Part shown: piece by piece, positions 40,209-48,036 of the stretch
Layout: every line of letters starts with the position of its first letter
Position numbering within the stretch: the first letter of the stretch is position 1
Assembly: GCF_000719135.1 (NCBI RefSeq)
Contig: NZ_JOEK01000009.1
Span: forward strand, 558,001-622,000
DNA length: 64,000 nt
Direction of reading: 5' to 3'
Origin: Streptomyces avicenniae
GTDB lineage: Bacteria > Actinomycetota > Actinomycetes > Streptomycetales > Streptomycetaceae
Notes under the pieces: generated by a model
Seen by the model: the letters and a program-made list of their open reading frames with translations, nothing else
Database searches by the model: none
What the model was told of the DNA's origin: nothing
Position numbers and translations under genes: made by a program

Positions 40209-41051
40209 TCAGGCGCCCACCGCGTGCGCGCCGTCGAGCAGGTCGCGCTGGGCGGCGGTGAGGTGGAGGTCGGCGGCGGCGACGTTCTCCTCCAGGTGGT
40301 CGATGCGCGCCGTGCCCGGGATCGGGAGGACGACGGGTGAGCGGCCGAGGAGCCAGGCGAGCAGGACCTGCGACGGGGTGGCGCCCGTCTCCTCCGCGAC
40401 GGCCGCGATCCGCGCGTCCGCGCCCGCCCCACCCGCCGCGACCGGCCGCCACGGGAGGAACGCGATGCCCGCCGCCTCGCAGGCGGCGAGCACCGGCTCG
40501 TGCGTGCGGTCCAGCAGGTTGTAGCGGTTCTGCACGCTGGCGATGCCGGTGATCTCCCGCGCCCGCTCCAGTTCGGCGACCGTGACCTCGGACAGCCCGA
40601 CGCGCCCGATCTTGCCCTCGTCCCGCAGGTCCCGCAGCGTGCCGACCTGGTCGGCGAGCGGGACGGCGGGGTCGATGCGGTGGAGCTGGAGGAGTTCGAC
40701 CCGCTCGACGCGCAGGCGCCTGAGCCCGTGTTCGACCTGGTCGCGCAGGACGGCGGGCCGTCCGTCGAGCCCCCACTCGCCGGTCTCGGGCGAACGGGCG
40801 ACGCCCACCTTCGTCGTGACGAGCAGCCCGTCCGGGTAGGGGTGCAGGGCCTCGGCGATCAGTTCCTCGTTGGCGCCGCCGCCGTACAGGTGCGCCGTGT
40901 CGATCAGGGTGACGCCCAGCTCGACGGCGCGCCGCAGGACGGCGATCGACGCCGCCCGTTCCCGGCCGTGTCCCGTCGGCAGGCGCATCGCCCCGTAACC
41001 GAGCCGCCGTACGCCGAGGTCCCCGCCGATGCTGAACGTGTCGGATGCCAT
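40209..41051 (-). CDS. aldo/keto reductase
   Basis: A 280-residue NADPH-dependent (alpha/beta)8-barrel reductase. The catalytic tetrad is visible: Asp and Tyr in LIDTAHLYGGGANEELIAEAL, Lys in LLVTTKVGVAR, and His in VELLQLHRIDP. NADP-binding segments include VLPIPGTARIDHLEENVAAADL. It resembles the YajO/YhdN-like oxidoreductases that reduce aldehydes and ketones. It lies 34 bp downstream of the thioesterase gene on the same strand. Confidence 0.9.
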   Translation of the reverse strand: MASDTFSIGGDLGVRRLGYGAMRLPTGHGRERAASIAVLRRAVELGVTLIDTAHLYGGGANEELIAEALHPYPDGLLVTTKVGVARSPETGEWGLDGRPAVLRDQVEHGLRRLRVERVELLQLHRIDPAVPLADQVGTLRDLRDEGKIGRVGLSEVTVAELERAREITGIASVQNRYNLLDRTHEPVLAACEAAGIAFLPWRPVAAGGAGADARIAAVAEETGATPSQVLLAWLLGRSPVVLPIPGTARIDHLEENVAAADLHLTAAQRDLLDGAHAVGA

Positions 41052-41085
41052 GCGCTGATCCCCGCCCTCCGGTCAACGGGTCACG

Positions 41086-41865
41086 CTAGCAGGGCTGTTG
41101 AGCTGGGCCTTCGACGCCGGACAGGAGGGAGGCGACCGTGCGTGTGAGGGCGGCCTGGTGGTCCGTCAGGAAGAAGTGGCCGCCGGGGTAGCGGCGCAGG
41201 CTGAACGGGCCGGTGGTCAGCTCGCGCCACGCCTCGGCCTCGGCCGCGCTGACGTGGGAGTCCTCGGTGCCGGTGAGGACGTGCAGGGGGCAGCCGAGCG
41301 GCGGCCCCGGCACGTAGCGGTACGTCTCGATGGCGCGGTAGTCGGCGCGGAGGGCGGGCAGGACGACGCGCAGCAGCTCGTCGCTGTCGAGGATGCGGGG
41401 GTCGGTGCCGGAGAGGCCGCGGATGTCGGCGAGGAGGGCGTCGTCGCCGCGCAGGTGGACGGTCTCCGTGCGGTGGGTGCCGGGGGCGCGGCGGCCCGAG
41501 GCGAAGAGGGCGGCGGGGGTGACGCCCGCCTCCCGTTCGAGCCGCCGGGCGATCTCGAAGGCGAGGACGGCGCCCATGCTGTGTCCGAGGAGGGCGAGGG
41601 GACGGTCGGCGAGCGGGAGGACGGCCGGGTAGAGGGCGTCGGCGAGCTCGGGGATCGTGAGGAGGGCCGGTTCGCGCAGGCGGTCCTGGCGTCCCGGGTA
41701 CTGGACGGCGAGGACGTCGGCGCGGGCGGCGAGGTCGCGCGAGTAGGGGAACCAGAAGCTGGCCGAGCCCCCGGCGTGCGGGAAGCAGACGAGGCGGACC
41801 GGGTTGTCGCGGCCTTCCGGGTGGAAGCGGCGCAGCCAGGCGGACTCGTCGGCGGGGCGGGTCAT
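41086..41865 (-). CDS. type II thioesterase (orphan)
   Basis: A 259-residue alpha/beta hydrolase of the TEII class. It starts RFHPEGRDNPVRLVCFPHAGGSASFWFPYS, with the nucleophile motif LALLGHSMGAVLAFE, the acid in TGTEDSHV and the His in YPGGHFFLTDH. TEII enzymes clear mis-primed acyl groups from carrier proteins of NRPS/PKS lines. No such megasynthase is visible here, so it is an orphan in this window. The ATG at 41865 follows GGAGGAA. Confidence 0.9.
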   Translation of the reverse strand: MTRPADESAWLRRFHPEGRDNPVRLVCFPHAGGSASFWFPYSRDLAARADVLAVQYPGRQDRLREPALLTIPELADALYPAVLPLADRPLALLGHSMGAVLAFEIARRLEREAGVTPAALFASGRRAPGTHRTETVHLRGDDALLADIRGLSGTDPRILDSDELLRVVLPALRADYRAIETYRYVPGPPLGCPLHVLTGTEDSHVSAAEAEAWRELTTGPFSLRRYPGGHFFLTDHQAALTRTVASLLSGVEGPAQQPC

Positions 41866-42102
41866 GGCGGGGTTCCTCCGGGGTGGGCGGCGCTGACGCG
41901 CGCGGGGACGGCCGCCCGGAAGGCCGCCCGACGGGACGCCGGGCCACGTGGTCGCCGTACGGGGAACGGCGGCCGGGGCCGAGGAGGGCCCCGGCACGTG
42001 GCCCGGCGCGTTGCGGGCGTCCTGGCCCTGGGAGGGGCCGGAGGCGGCTCGGCGGGACATGCCGATTCTCCGACGTGATTCCTACCCCAGGGCGGACACG
42101 TC

Positions 42103-42129
42103 ACCCGATCGGATGAATCCGGATCGGGT
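42103..42129. terminator. hairpin at the end of the SDR gene
   Basis: ACCCGATC at 42103-42110 pairs with GATCGGGT at 42122-42129. It abuts the stop codon of the minus-strand SDR gene and probably terminates its transcript. Confidence 0.5.
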
Positions 42130-42998
42130 CAGCCCGCGGCGGGGACCTTGTGGAGGCCCAGCGCGCGGGTGATCAGGCGGTCGCGGGTGCCCAGGGGCAG
42201 GCGCGAGAGCACGCCGAGGGCGCGGACGTCGGCGCCGACGGTGTACCGCTCCTTCGGCCGCGTGGCGGTGACGGCCTTCGTGATGGCCTTGGCGACGAGC
42301 GCGGGCGGCGATCCCTTGGTCCTGGCCTGCACGGCGTCCATCAGGTCGAGCTGGGCGCGGTAGAGCGCGACGCGCTCCGGGGCGATCCCGGCCAGCGCCG
42401 CGTCGGCGGCGTCGGCGGCCTTGTCGAAGATGGCGGTCTCGGTGGCGCCCGGTTCGACCACGACGACGGGGATGCCCCAGGGGCGCAGTTCGACGCGCAG
42501 CGCGTCGGAGAACGACTGGAGCGCCGCCTTGCTGGCGGAGATGGCGCCGAGGAACGGCACGGTGAGCCGGGCGGTGCCCGCCGTCACGTTGACGAGGCGT
42601 CCCTTGCCTTGGCGCAGGAACGGCAGGAACTGCTGGGTGACGAGCGCCGGGCCGTAGACGTTGACCTCGAACTGGCGGTGCAGCTCGTGTTCCGGGACGA
42701 GTTCGAGGGGGCCCTGGACGATCGTCCCGGCGTTGTTGATCACGGCGTGCAGGCCGGTGTCGCCCTGGGCGCGGATCTTCTCGGCGGCGGCGGCGAGGCT
42801 CGCGGCGTCCGTCACGTCGAGCGCGACGGGGTGGACGCCGGGGAGGTCGGCGAGATCGGCGGCCGGGTTCCGGGCCGCGGCGTGGACGCGGTAGCCCCGG
42901 TCGAGCAGTTCACGCAGGAGCGCGCGGCCGATTCCACCGGTCGCTCCCGTCAGCAGGACCGCGGGGGAGGCCGCTGACGCGGCGGGGGTGTGAGGCAT
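42129..42998 (-). CDS. SDR-family protein lacking the catalytic Tyr
   Basis: From the ATG at 42998 (AAGGACGG upstream) it is 289 residues. NAD(P)-binding motifs are clear: VLLTGATGGIGRALLRELL, LHAVINNAGTIVQGPLELV and VNVTAGTARLTVPFLG. The position of the catalytic Tyr in YxxxK reads ISASK within LGAISASKAALQSF, so Tyr is replaced by Ile while Lys is kept. This suggests a non-classical or inactive reductase. The C-terminus (FGRVAVT-like KAITKAVTATRPKERYTVG) matches membrane-associated SDR relatives. It is controlled by the divergent PadR gene. Confidence 0.88.
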   Translation of the reverse strand: MPHTPAASAASPAVLLTGATGGIGRALLRELLDRGYRVHAAARNPAADLADLPGVHPVALDVTDAASLAAAAEKIRAQGDTGLHAVINNAGTIVQGPLELVPEHELHRQFEVNVYGPALVTQQFLPFLRQGKGRLVNVTAGTARLTVPFLGAISASKAALQSFSDALRVELRPWGIPVVVVEPGATETAIFDKAADAADAALAGIAPERVALYRAQLDLMDAVQARTKGSPPALVAKAITKAVTATRPKERYTVGADVRALGVLSRLPLGTRDRLITRALGLHKVPAAG

Positions 42999-43038
42999 GG
43001 CGGGCCGTCCTTGTGCCGGGCATGGATATGGTGGTGAA

Positions 43039-43060
43039 GACATGTCCATCTGTACATGTC
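43039..43060. promoter_or_regulatory. canonical PadR operator (ATGT-N8-ACAT)
   Basis: GACATGT at 43039-43045 and ACATGTC at 43054-43060 form a perfect 7-bp dyad with an 8-bp spacer. The inner ATGT-8-ACAT is the known PadR consensus. It lies between the divergent SDR (start 42998) and PadR (start 43128) genes. Confidence 0.8.
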
Positions 43061-43127
43061 CAAGCGTAGCTGTGCGAGGGGACGTGTCAAGATGGGGCCG
43101 GGGGTTGATCGCGAAGGAGCGTTGTTG

Positions 43128-43697
43128 ATGTCGCTGCGCCATGGTCTGCTCGGCCTGCTCGCGGAAGGACCGGCCAGCGGATACGACCTCGCGCGCCGCT
43201 TCCAGGAGGCCCTGGGCTCGGTGTGGCCCGCGCAGCATCCCCGCATCTACGCCGAACTGGCCCGGCTCGCGGACGGCGGCCTGATCGAGGTGGACAGCCA
43301 CGGCCCGCGCGGCCGGAAGGCGTACCGCATCACCGACGACGGCCTCGCCGAGGTGAAGCGCTGGCTGGCCGCCGGCGAGGTGGACCACACCTTCCGCGTC
43401 GAGACGCTGCTGCGCGCGTACTTCTTCTGGCTCATGGAGCCGGAGACGCTGCGCGCGCACCTCCGCGCCGAGCGCGCGTTCTACGAGGAGACGGCGGGCA
43501 CGCTGCGCGCCTACGCGGGCGCCAAGGACCGCGGCGAGTGGGGCACCGGGCCGCAGGCGCGCGCGATGCGCGTCGCCATCGAGGCGGGCATCAGGGTCAA
43601 CGACGCGCTCGCCTCCTGGGCGCGGTGGGCCGAGGAGACGGACCCCATGTCCTCCGAGACGTTCGGTACCGCGCCACCGCCGGAACACGAGGCGTGA
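43128..43697 (+). CDS. PadR-family transcriptional regulator
   Basis: A 189-residue PadR protein. The winged helix is MSLRHGLLGLLAEGPASGYDLARRFQ and HPRIYAELARLADGGLIEVD with HGPRGRKAYRITDDG as wing. The C-terminal coiled-coil dimerisation part includes VETLLRAYFFWLMEPETLRAHLRAERAFYEE. PadR repressors respond to phenolic or drug-like ligands. GAAGGAG precedes the ATG at 43128; the frame extends back to 43056 but would overlap the operator region. It probably represses the divergent SDR gene. Confidence 0.92.
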   Translation: MSLRHGLLGLLAEGPASGYDLARRFQEALGSVWPAQHPRIYAELARLADGGLIEVDSHGPRGRKAYRITDDGLAEVKRWLAAGEVDHTFRVETLLRAYFFWLMEPETLRAHLRAERAFYEETAGTLRAYAGAKDRGEWGTGPQARAMRVAIEAGIRVNDALASWARWAEETDPMSSETFGTAPPPEHEA

Positions 43698-43771
43698 CCT
43701 GCGGGAATGGGGCGAAGGTCACGTACGGGGGGAACTGTCGCCCGTACACCCGTCCGTACTACCGTCGGATC

Positions 43772-45040
43772 ATGCAGACGACCGGGACGCCCACGCACAA
43801 CTGGGCAGGAAACATCACCTTCGGCGCGGAAAGGGTGCACCGCCCCGCTTCGCTCGACGAGCTGCGGCAAACCGTCGCCGGGGCGCGGCGGGTCCGTGCC
43901 CTCGGGACCGGGCACTCGTTCAACCGCATCGCGGACACGGACGACGACCAGGTCCTCGTGGACGGGCTGCCGCGCCGCGTCGAGGTGGACCCGGCCGCCG
44001 GGACCGTGACCGTCGGCGCGGGCCTGCGGTACGCCGAGGTCGCCGCCGCCCTGCACGAGGCCGGGTTCGCGCTGGCCAACCTCGCCTCGCTCCCCCACAT
44101 CTCCGTGGCGGGCTCCGTCGCCACCGGCACCCACGGCTCGGGCGACGGACAGCAGGGGCTCGCCTCCGCCGTCGCCGCGCTCGAACTCGTCGGCCCCGAG
44201 GGCGACCTGGTGCGCCTCGCGCGCGACACCGACCCCGACCGGTTCCCCGGCGCGGTCGTGAACCTGGGCGCGCTGGGCGTCGTCACCGCGCTCACCCTGG
44301 ACGTCGAGCCCGCCTTCGACGTCGCGCAGTGGGTCTGGACCGGCGTGCCGCTGGACGCGGTCGCCGCCGACTTCGACGCGGTCACCGGCGCGGCGTACAG
44401 CGTCAGCACCTTCACCGACTGGGGCAGCGGTCTCGGCACGGTGGTGCTCAAGCGCCGCGTGGACCGCGACGGCGCCGGGCACCCGGGCGAGAACTGGCTC
44501 GGCGGGACGCTCGCGCGGGGGCAGTGGCACCCGATCGCGGGCATGCCCGCCGACTTCTGCACCCGGCAGGAGGGCGTACCGGGGCCGTCGCACGAGCGAC
44601 TGCCGCACTTCCGGCCGGAGTTCACGCCCAGCAAGGGCGAGGAGTTGCAGTCCGAGCTGTTCCTGCCGCGCGCGCAGGCGCCCGCCGCGTTCGCCGCGCT
44701 GCGCGGCCTCGGCGACGCGCTGGGGCCCGTCCTCCAGGTGTCGGAGGTGCGCACGATCGCGGCCGACGAGCTGTGGCTCAGCCCCGCGCAGGGCCGTGAC
44801 TCGATCGGCGTCCACTTCACCTGGATCAGGGACCCGGCGGCCGTCACGCCCGTCCTGGCCGCCGTCGAGGAGCGCCTGCTGCCGCTCGGCGCACGGCCGC
44901 ACTGGGGCAAGCTCACGACGGCGGCGCCCGAGGAGATCGCCGCGCGCTTCCCGCGTCTGGACGACTTCAGGGCCCTGGCGCGCGACCTCGACCCGGTGGG
45001 CCGTTTCCGCAACGCGTACGTGGACGCGCTCCTCGGCTGA
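43772..45040 (+). CDS. alditol oxidase (AldO-type FAD-dependent oxidase)
   Basis: A 422-residue FAD-linked oxidase of the vanillyl-alcohol-oxidase fold. It starts HNWAGNITFGAERVHRPASLDELRQTV and has RALGTGHSFNRIADT, where His48 corresponds to the His that holds FAD covalently in Streptomyces AldO. Further FAD-domain segments are LASLPHISVAGSVATGTHGSG and NLGALGVVTALTLDV, and the C-terminus is DLDPVGRFRNAYVDALLG. It oxidises xylitol, sorbitol or similar polyols with O2, giving H2O2. The length is close to AldO (about 418). Confidence 0.88.
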   Translation: MQTTGTPTHNWAGNITFGAERVHRPASLDELRQTVAGARRVRALGTGHSFNRIADTDDDQVLVDGLPRRVEVDPAAGTVTVGAGLRYAEVAAALHEAGFALANLASLPHISVAGSVATGTHGSGDGQQGLASAVAALELVGPEGDLVRLARDTDPDRFPGAVVNLGALGVVTALTLDVEPAFDVAQWVWTGVPLDAVAADFDAVTGAAYSVSTFTDWGSGLGTVVLKRRVDRDGAGHPGENWLGGTLARGQWHPIAGMPADFCTRQEGVPGPSHERLPHFRPEFTPSKGEELQSELFLPRAQAPAAFAALRGLGDALGPVLQVSEVRTIAADELWLSPAQGRDSIGVHFTWIRDPAAVTPVLAAVEERLLPLGARPHWGKLTTAAPEEIAARFPRLDDFRALARDLDPVGRFRNAYVDALLG

Positions 45041-45042
45041 GC

Positions 45043-45074
45043 ACCGCCCGACCGCCCGACCGCCCGACCGCCCG
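45043..45074. repeat. four tandem copies of ACCGCCCG
   Basis: The 8-bp unit ACCGCCCG repeats four times in succession directly after the alditol-oxidase stop. It is a simple-sequence tract with no coding role. Confidence 0.9.
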
Positions 45075-45137
45075 GCCGTCCCGCGCAGGCGCCTGCGCCG
45101 GATGGCCGGACCCCGGGGTCGGGGCTAGCCTGACGCC

Positions 45138-45380
45138 ATGGACGACCAGGACATTCTTGCCCGAGTCGGCGAGCTGGTGGCCGAGGAGAAGGCCCTGCGC
45201 GAGCGGTCCGTCGGCCAGGGCCTGGCGGAGGACGAGCGGGCACGCCTCGCCGCCGTCGAGGTGGGGCTCGACCAGTGCTGGGACCTGCTGCGGCAGCGCA
45301 GGGCACGCGGCGAGTTCGGCGAGAACCCGGACCGCGCGGCCATGCGCTCCCCGCGCGAGGTCGAGGGCTACGAGAGCTGA
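45138..45380 (+). CDS. DUF2630 family protein
   Basis: An 80-residue protein: DDQDILARVGELVAEEKALRERSVG, ERARLAAVEVGLDQCWDLLRQRRARGEFG and the ending VEGYES match DUF2630, a small helical protein found throughout actinobacteria with no known function. It probably forms a helical hairpin. The ATG at 45138 opens the conserved start. Confidence 0.9.
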   Translation: MDDQDILARVGELVAEEKALRERSVGQGLAEDERARLAAVEVGLDQCWDLLRQRRARGEFGENPDRAAMRSPREVEGYES

Positions 45381-45401
45381 GCCCGCCGGACGCGGCGCCG
45401 G

Positions 45402-46001
45402 TCAGCGCGCCGCCGCGTCACGCACCCGGCGGTAGTGACGGGCGGCCCGCGCGCGGTTGCCGCAGGACGGCTTGCACCACTCCTGCCGCCCGTGTTCCTT
45501 CACGAAGTAGCGCACGCAGCGCGGCGCCGTGCAGGCGCGCAGCTTCTCGCGCTCGGGCCCGGCGAGGAAGTCGATGGCCGCGCGGGCGAGCGCGGCGAGG
45601 AGACGTACGCCAGGGTCCTGCTCGTCCGAGCGGACGGCGGTCACCGGCGCGGCGGCCTCCGACCACTCCAGACGCGGGGCGACCGGCTCGCGGGCGGCTG
45701 CGGCGTTGAGCCGGGCGAGGGCCTGCTCGTCGGGCAGGAGGCGGTGCGCGTCGGCGGGGCTGGGCGGGCCGGGGCGTACGGCGCGGGCGAAGAGCGTGCG
45801 GACGGCCTGGCGGAGGGCGACGACCTCGGCGCGCAGCCGCTCGTCGGCGGTGATCCCGCCGGGGACGGCGGCGTCGAGGAGGGGGGACTGGCCGCGTATC
45901 CAGTGGGTCAGCCCGGCGGGGGTGATCAGGTCGTCGGTGACGCCGCCCTGCCCGTCGTGCCGCACGGTACCGGCGAGTTCGAGTGCCAGATGGCGTTCCA
46001 C
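45402..46001 (-). CDS. CGNR zinc-finger transcriptional regulator (ABATE domain)
   Basis: A 199-residue protein. The N-terminal ABATE domain (LALELAGTVRHDG, LITPAGLTHWIRGQSPLLD, LRAEVVALRQAVRTLF) precedes the C-terminal CGNR zinc finger: CTAPRCVRYFV with HGRQEWCKPSCGNRARAARHYRR supplies the four cysteines and the CGNR box. Such proteins are regarded as stress-linked DNA-binding regulators. The GTG at 46001 follows GGGAAGGA. Confidence 0.9.
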   Translation of the reverse strand: MERHLALELAGTVRHDGQGGVTDDLITPAGLTHWIRGQSPLLDAAVPGGITADERLRAEVVALRQAVRTLFARAVRPGPPSPADAHRLLPDEQALARLNAAAAREPVAPRLEWSEAAAPVTAVRSDEQDPGVRLLAALARAAIDFLAGPEREKLRACTAPRCVRYFVKEHGRQEWCKPSCGNRARAARHYRRVRDAAAR

Positions 46002-46157
46002 GGCGTCCTTCCCTCCCTGGCCCGCCCGCCGTCCGGGGGGCGGGCCCAGCCTACCGTGACTAACGGTTGACCGGCGATTCTCCGTTGGCCCGCCGCCGCC
46101 GGTGACGCGGGCGGTCCGGGCCCTGGCGCCGTCGGCGGCCGGTGTAGCCTGCTGGGC

Positions 46158-46994
46158 GTGGCGGCTCGGCGGATCACTACGCGTAACGCCCGTTTCCAGC
46201 AGTGGCAGGCGGAGCTGTCCAACCGCAGGACGCGGCAGCGGGAACGGGAATTCCTGATTCAGGGCGTGCGTCCCATCTCCCAGGCGGTGGCGCACGGCTG
46301 GCCGTTGCGCGCCCTGCTGTTCGACGAGAGCCGTCCGCCGACGGCCTGGGCGCGAGAGCTGCTGGACGGGACCGCCGCGGAGAAGATCGCCATGGCGCCC
46401 GAACTGCTCGCGGAACTGGGCGAGAAGGACGAGGGCGTGCCCGAGGTCGTCGCCGTCGCCGCGCTGCCCGAGGACGACCTGCGGCGTATCCCGGTCGGCC
46501 CCGGCTTCCTCGGCGTCGTCTTCGACCGGCCGACGAGCCCGGGGAACATCGGCACGATCGTCAGGTCCGCCGACTCGTTCGGGGCCCACGGGCTGATCGT
46601 CACGGGCCACGCGGCGGACGTCTACGACCCGAAGGCCGTCCGCGCGAGCACGGGCTCGCTGTTCGCGCTCCCGGTGGTGCGCAGCCCGGGGCAGCGTGAG
46701 GTCGAGGAGTGGCTCGCGGGCGCGCGGGGCGGGGGCCGGGACGTCACGGTGGTCGGCACCGACGAGCACGGCTCGGCGGACGCGGCGGACTTCGACCTGA
46801 CCGGGCCCGTCCTGCTGGTGATCGGCAACGAGACGACCGGCCTGAGCGCGGCGTGGCGCGAACGGTGCGACGCGATGGTGCGCATCCCGATGACGGGGTC
46901 GGCCAGTTCGCTGAACGCGGCGAGCGCCGCCACCGTCATGCTCTACGAGGCGGCCCGCCAGCGTGCGCGCCGCCGCCAGGCTGCCGACGTCTGA
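46158..46994 (+). CDS. TrmH/SpoU-family RNA 2'-O-methyltransferase
   Basis: A 278-residue SPOUT methyltransferase. The three signature motifs are FDRPTSPGNIGTIVRSADSFG (motif 1, with the catalytic Arg), VLLVIGNETTGLSAAW (motif 2) and VRIPMTGSASSLNAASAATVMLYEAAR (motif 3). The N-terminal part (FQQWQAELSNRRTRQREREFLIQGVRPI) resembles the substrate-binding region of rRNA/tRNA ribose methyltransferases. The target nucleotide is unknown; thiostrepton-resistance-type enzymes belong to the same fold. Confidence 0.9.
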   Translation: MAARRITTRNARFQQWQAELSNRRTRQREREFLIQGVRPISQAVAHGWPLRALLFDESRPPTAWARELLDGTAAEKIAMAPELLAELGEKDEGVPEVVAVAALPEDDLRRIPVGPGFLGVVFDRPTSPGNIGTIVRSADSFGAHGLIVTGHAADVYDPKAVRASTGSLFALPVVRSPGQREVEEWLAGARGGGRDVTVVGTDEHGSADAADFDLTGPVLLVIGNETTGLSAAWRERCDAMVRIPMTGSASSLNAASAATVMLYEAARQRARRRQAADV

Positions 46995-47069
46995 ACGGCG
47001 GCCTCTTGCACGGCGGTTCCGGCGCCCCGGCATACTGGCCCGGCATCCGGTCAGGAAGGGGAACCCCAG

Positions 47070-47606
47070 GTGAGCGATCTGCCGACGCTGTTCGCGCGCG
47101 TCCGTGCCCGTGCCGAGCGGGAGTCGGGGGACCTGCGCCCGTGCGTCGGTGAACAGGACGTGGCGCGGGCCGAGTCGCTGCTCGGCTTCCCGCTGCCGCC
47201 CGTGCTGGCCGGGCTGTACCGGCACGTCGCCGACGGCGGCTTCGGGCCCGAGTACTTCCTGCTGCCGCTCGTCGGCGAGGAGGGGACCGTGGTCTCCACG
47301 TACCGCGCGCTCCGCGCGGAGGCCGGGACCTGGCCGCACGGCATGGTGCCGGTGCTGGACTGGGGTTGCGGGATGTACGCCGCCGTGGACTGCCTGCGCG
47401 AGGGCGCTCCCGTGCTCCTCTTCGAGCCGAACGCGGTCGGGGACGACTGGGCCGACGCCTGGTTCGAGGACGCGCCCTCCCTGCGCGGCTGGTTGCTGTC
47501 CTGGCTGGACGGGACCGGTTGGTGGGAGGAGGAGGTCATGGCGGCCGGGGGCGTCGAACTCACGCGCTGGCCCGGCGCGGGTGCCCGGCTCGCGGCGCGC
47601 GCCTGA
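47070..47606 (+). CDS. SMI1/KNR4 (SUKH) family protein
   Basis: A 178-residue protein. VGEQDVARAESLLGFPLPPVLAGLYRHVADGGFGPEYFLLPL is the SUKH N-terminal helix and loop, followed by VVSTYRALRAEAGTWPHGMVPVLDWGCGMYAAVD and the C-terminal FEDAPSLRGWLLSWLDG. SUKH proteins are immunity factors in contact-dependent and polymorphic toxin systems, or assembly scaffolds. No toxin gene is adjacent. The GTG at 47070 follows GGAAGGGGAACC. Confidence 0.85.
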   Translation: MSDLPTLFARVRARAERESGDLRPCVGEQDVARAESLLGFPLPPVLAGLYRHVADGGFGPEYFLLPLVGEEGTVVSTYRALRAEAGTWPHGMVPVLDWGCGMYAAVDCLREGAPVLLFEPNAVGDDWADAWFEDAPSLRGWLLSWLDGTGWWEEEVMAAGGVELTRWPGAGARLAARA

Positions 47607-47633
47607 GACGACGGGCCGCCGGGGCGCGGCGGT

Positions 47634-47888
47634 TCAGCAGCATATGTGGAGGCCGCCCGACGTGTCGGTGGCCAGGGGCGACAGGTAGCCGTACGGGCAG
47701 CGTTCGCCGGTGTGCCGGTGCCAGAAGCGCCCCTGCGGGCGGGGGCATGCGGGGCAGACCCAGGCGGGCGGGCTGTTCTCGGCCGTGGTGTCGGGCCACA
47801 GCGGGCGGCGGCAGATGTCGCACCCGGGCCAGGGGCGGCGGGCCCAGGACGGGCGGTGGGCCGGGGCGTACACGGGGTCGTCTCGCAC
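47634..47888 (-). CDS. small zinc-ribbon-like hypothetical protein
   Basis: An 84-residue protein from the GTG at 47888 with AGCAGGA upstream. Two CxxC pairs (PGCDICRRPLW and WVCPACPRPQG) could hold a zinc ion, and further Cys residues lie near the end (ERCPYGYL, LHICC). The frame continues upstream into non-coding-like sequence. The family is not recognised; metal binding or nucleic-acid contact is only inferred from the cysteine spacing. Confidence 0.6.
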   Translation of the reverse strand: MRDDPVYAPAHRPSWARRPWPGCDICRRPLWPDTTAENSPPAWVCPACPRPQGRFWHRHTGERCPYGYLSPLATDTSGGLHICC

Positions 47889-48036
47889 GCCCGCATCCTG
47901 CTCCGACAGCCGCCGGGAACAGGGCGGTTCACCGCACGAATTCCCCCGAACGGGTGACCTGAAAGAACCCCGGGGACGGTCACTCCGCGTCACTTCCGAC
48001 AGCGGACTGTCAGTGGTGGCCTCTACGGTGTGCCCC

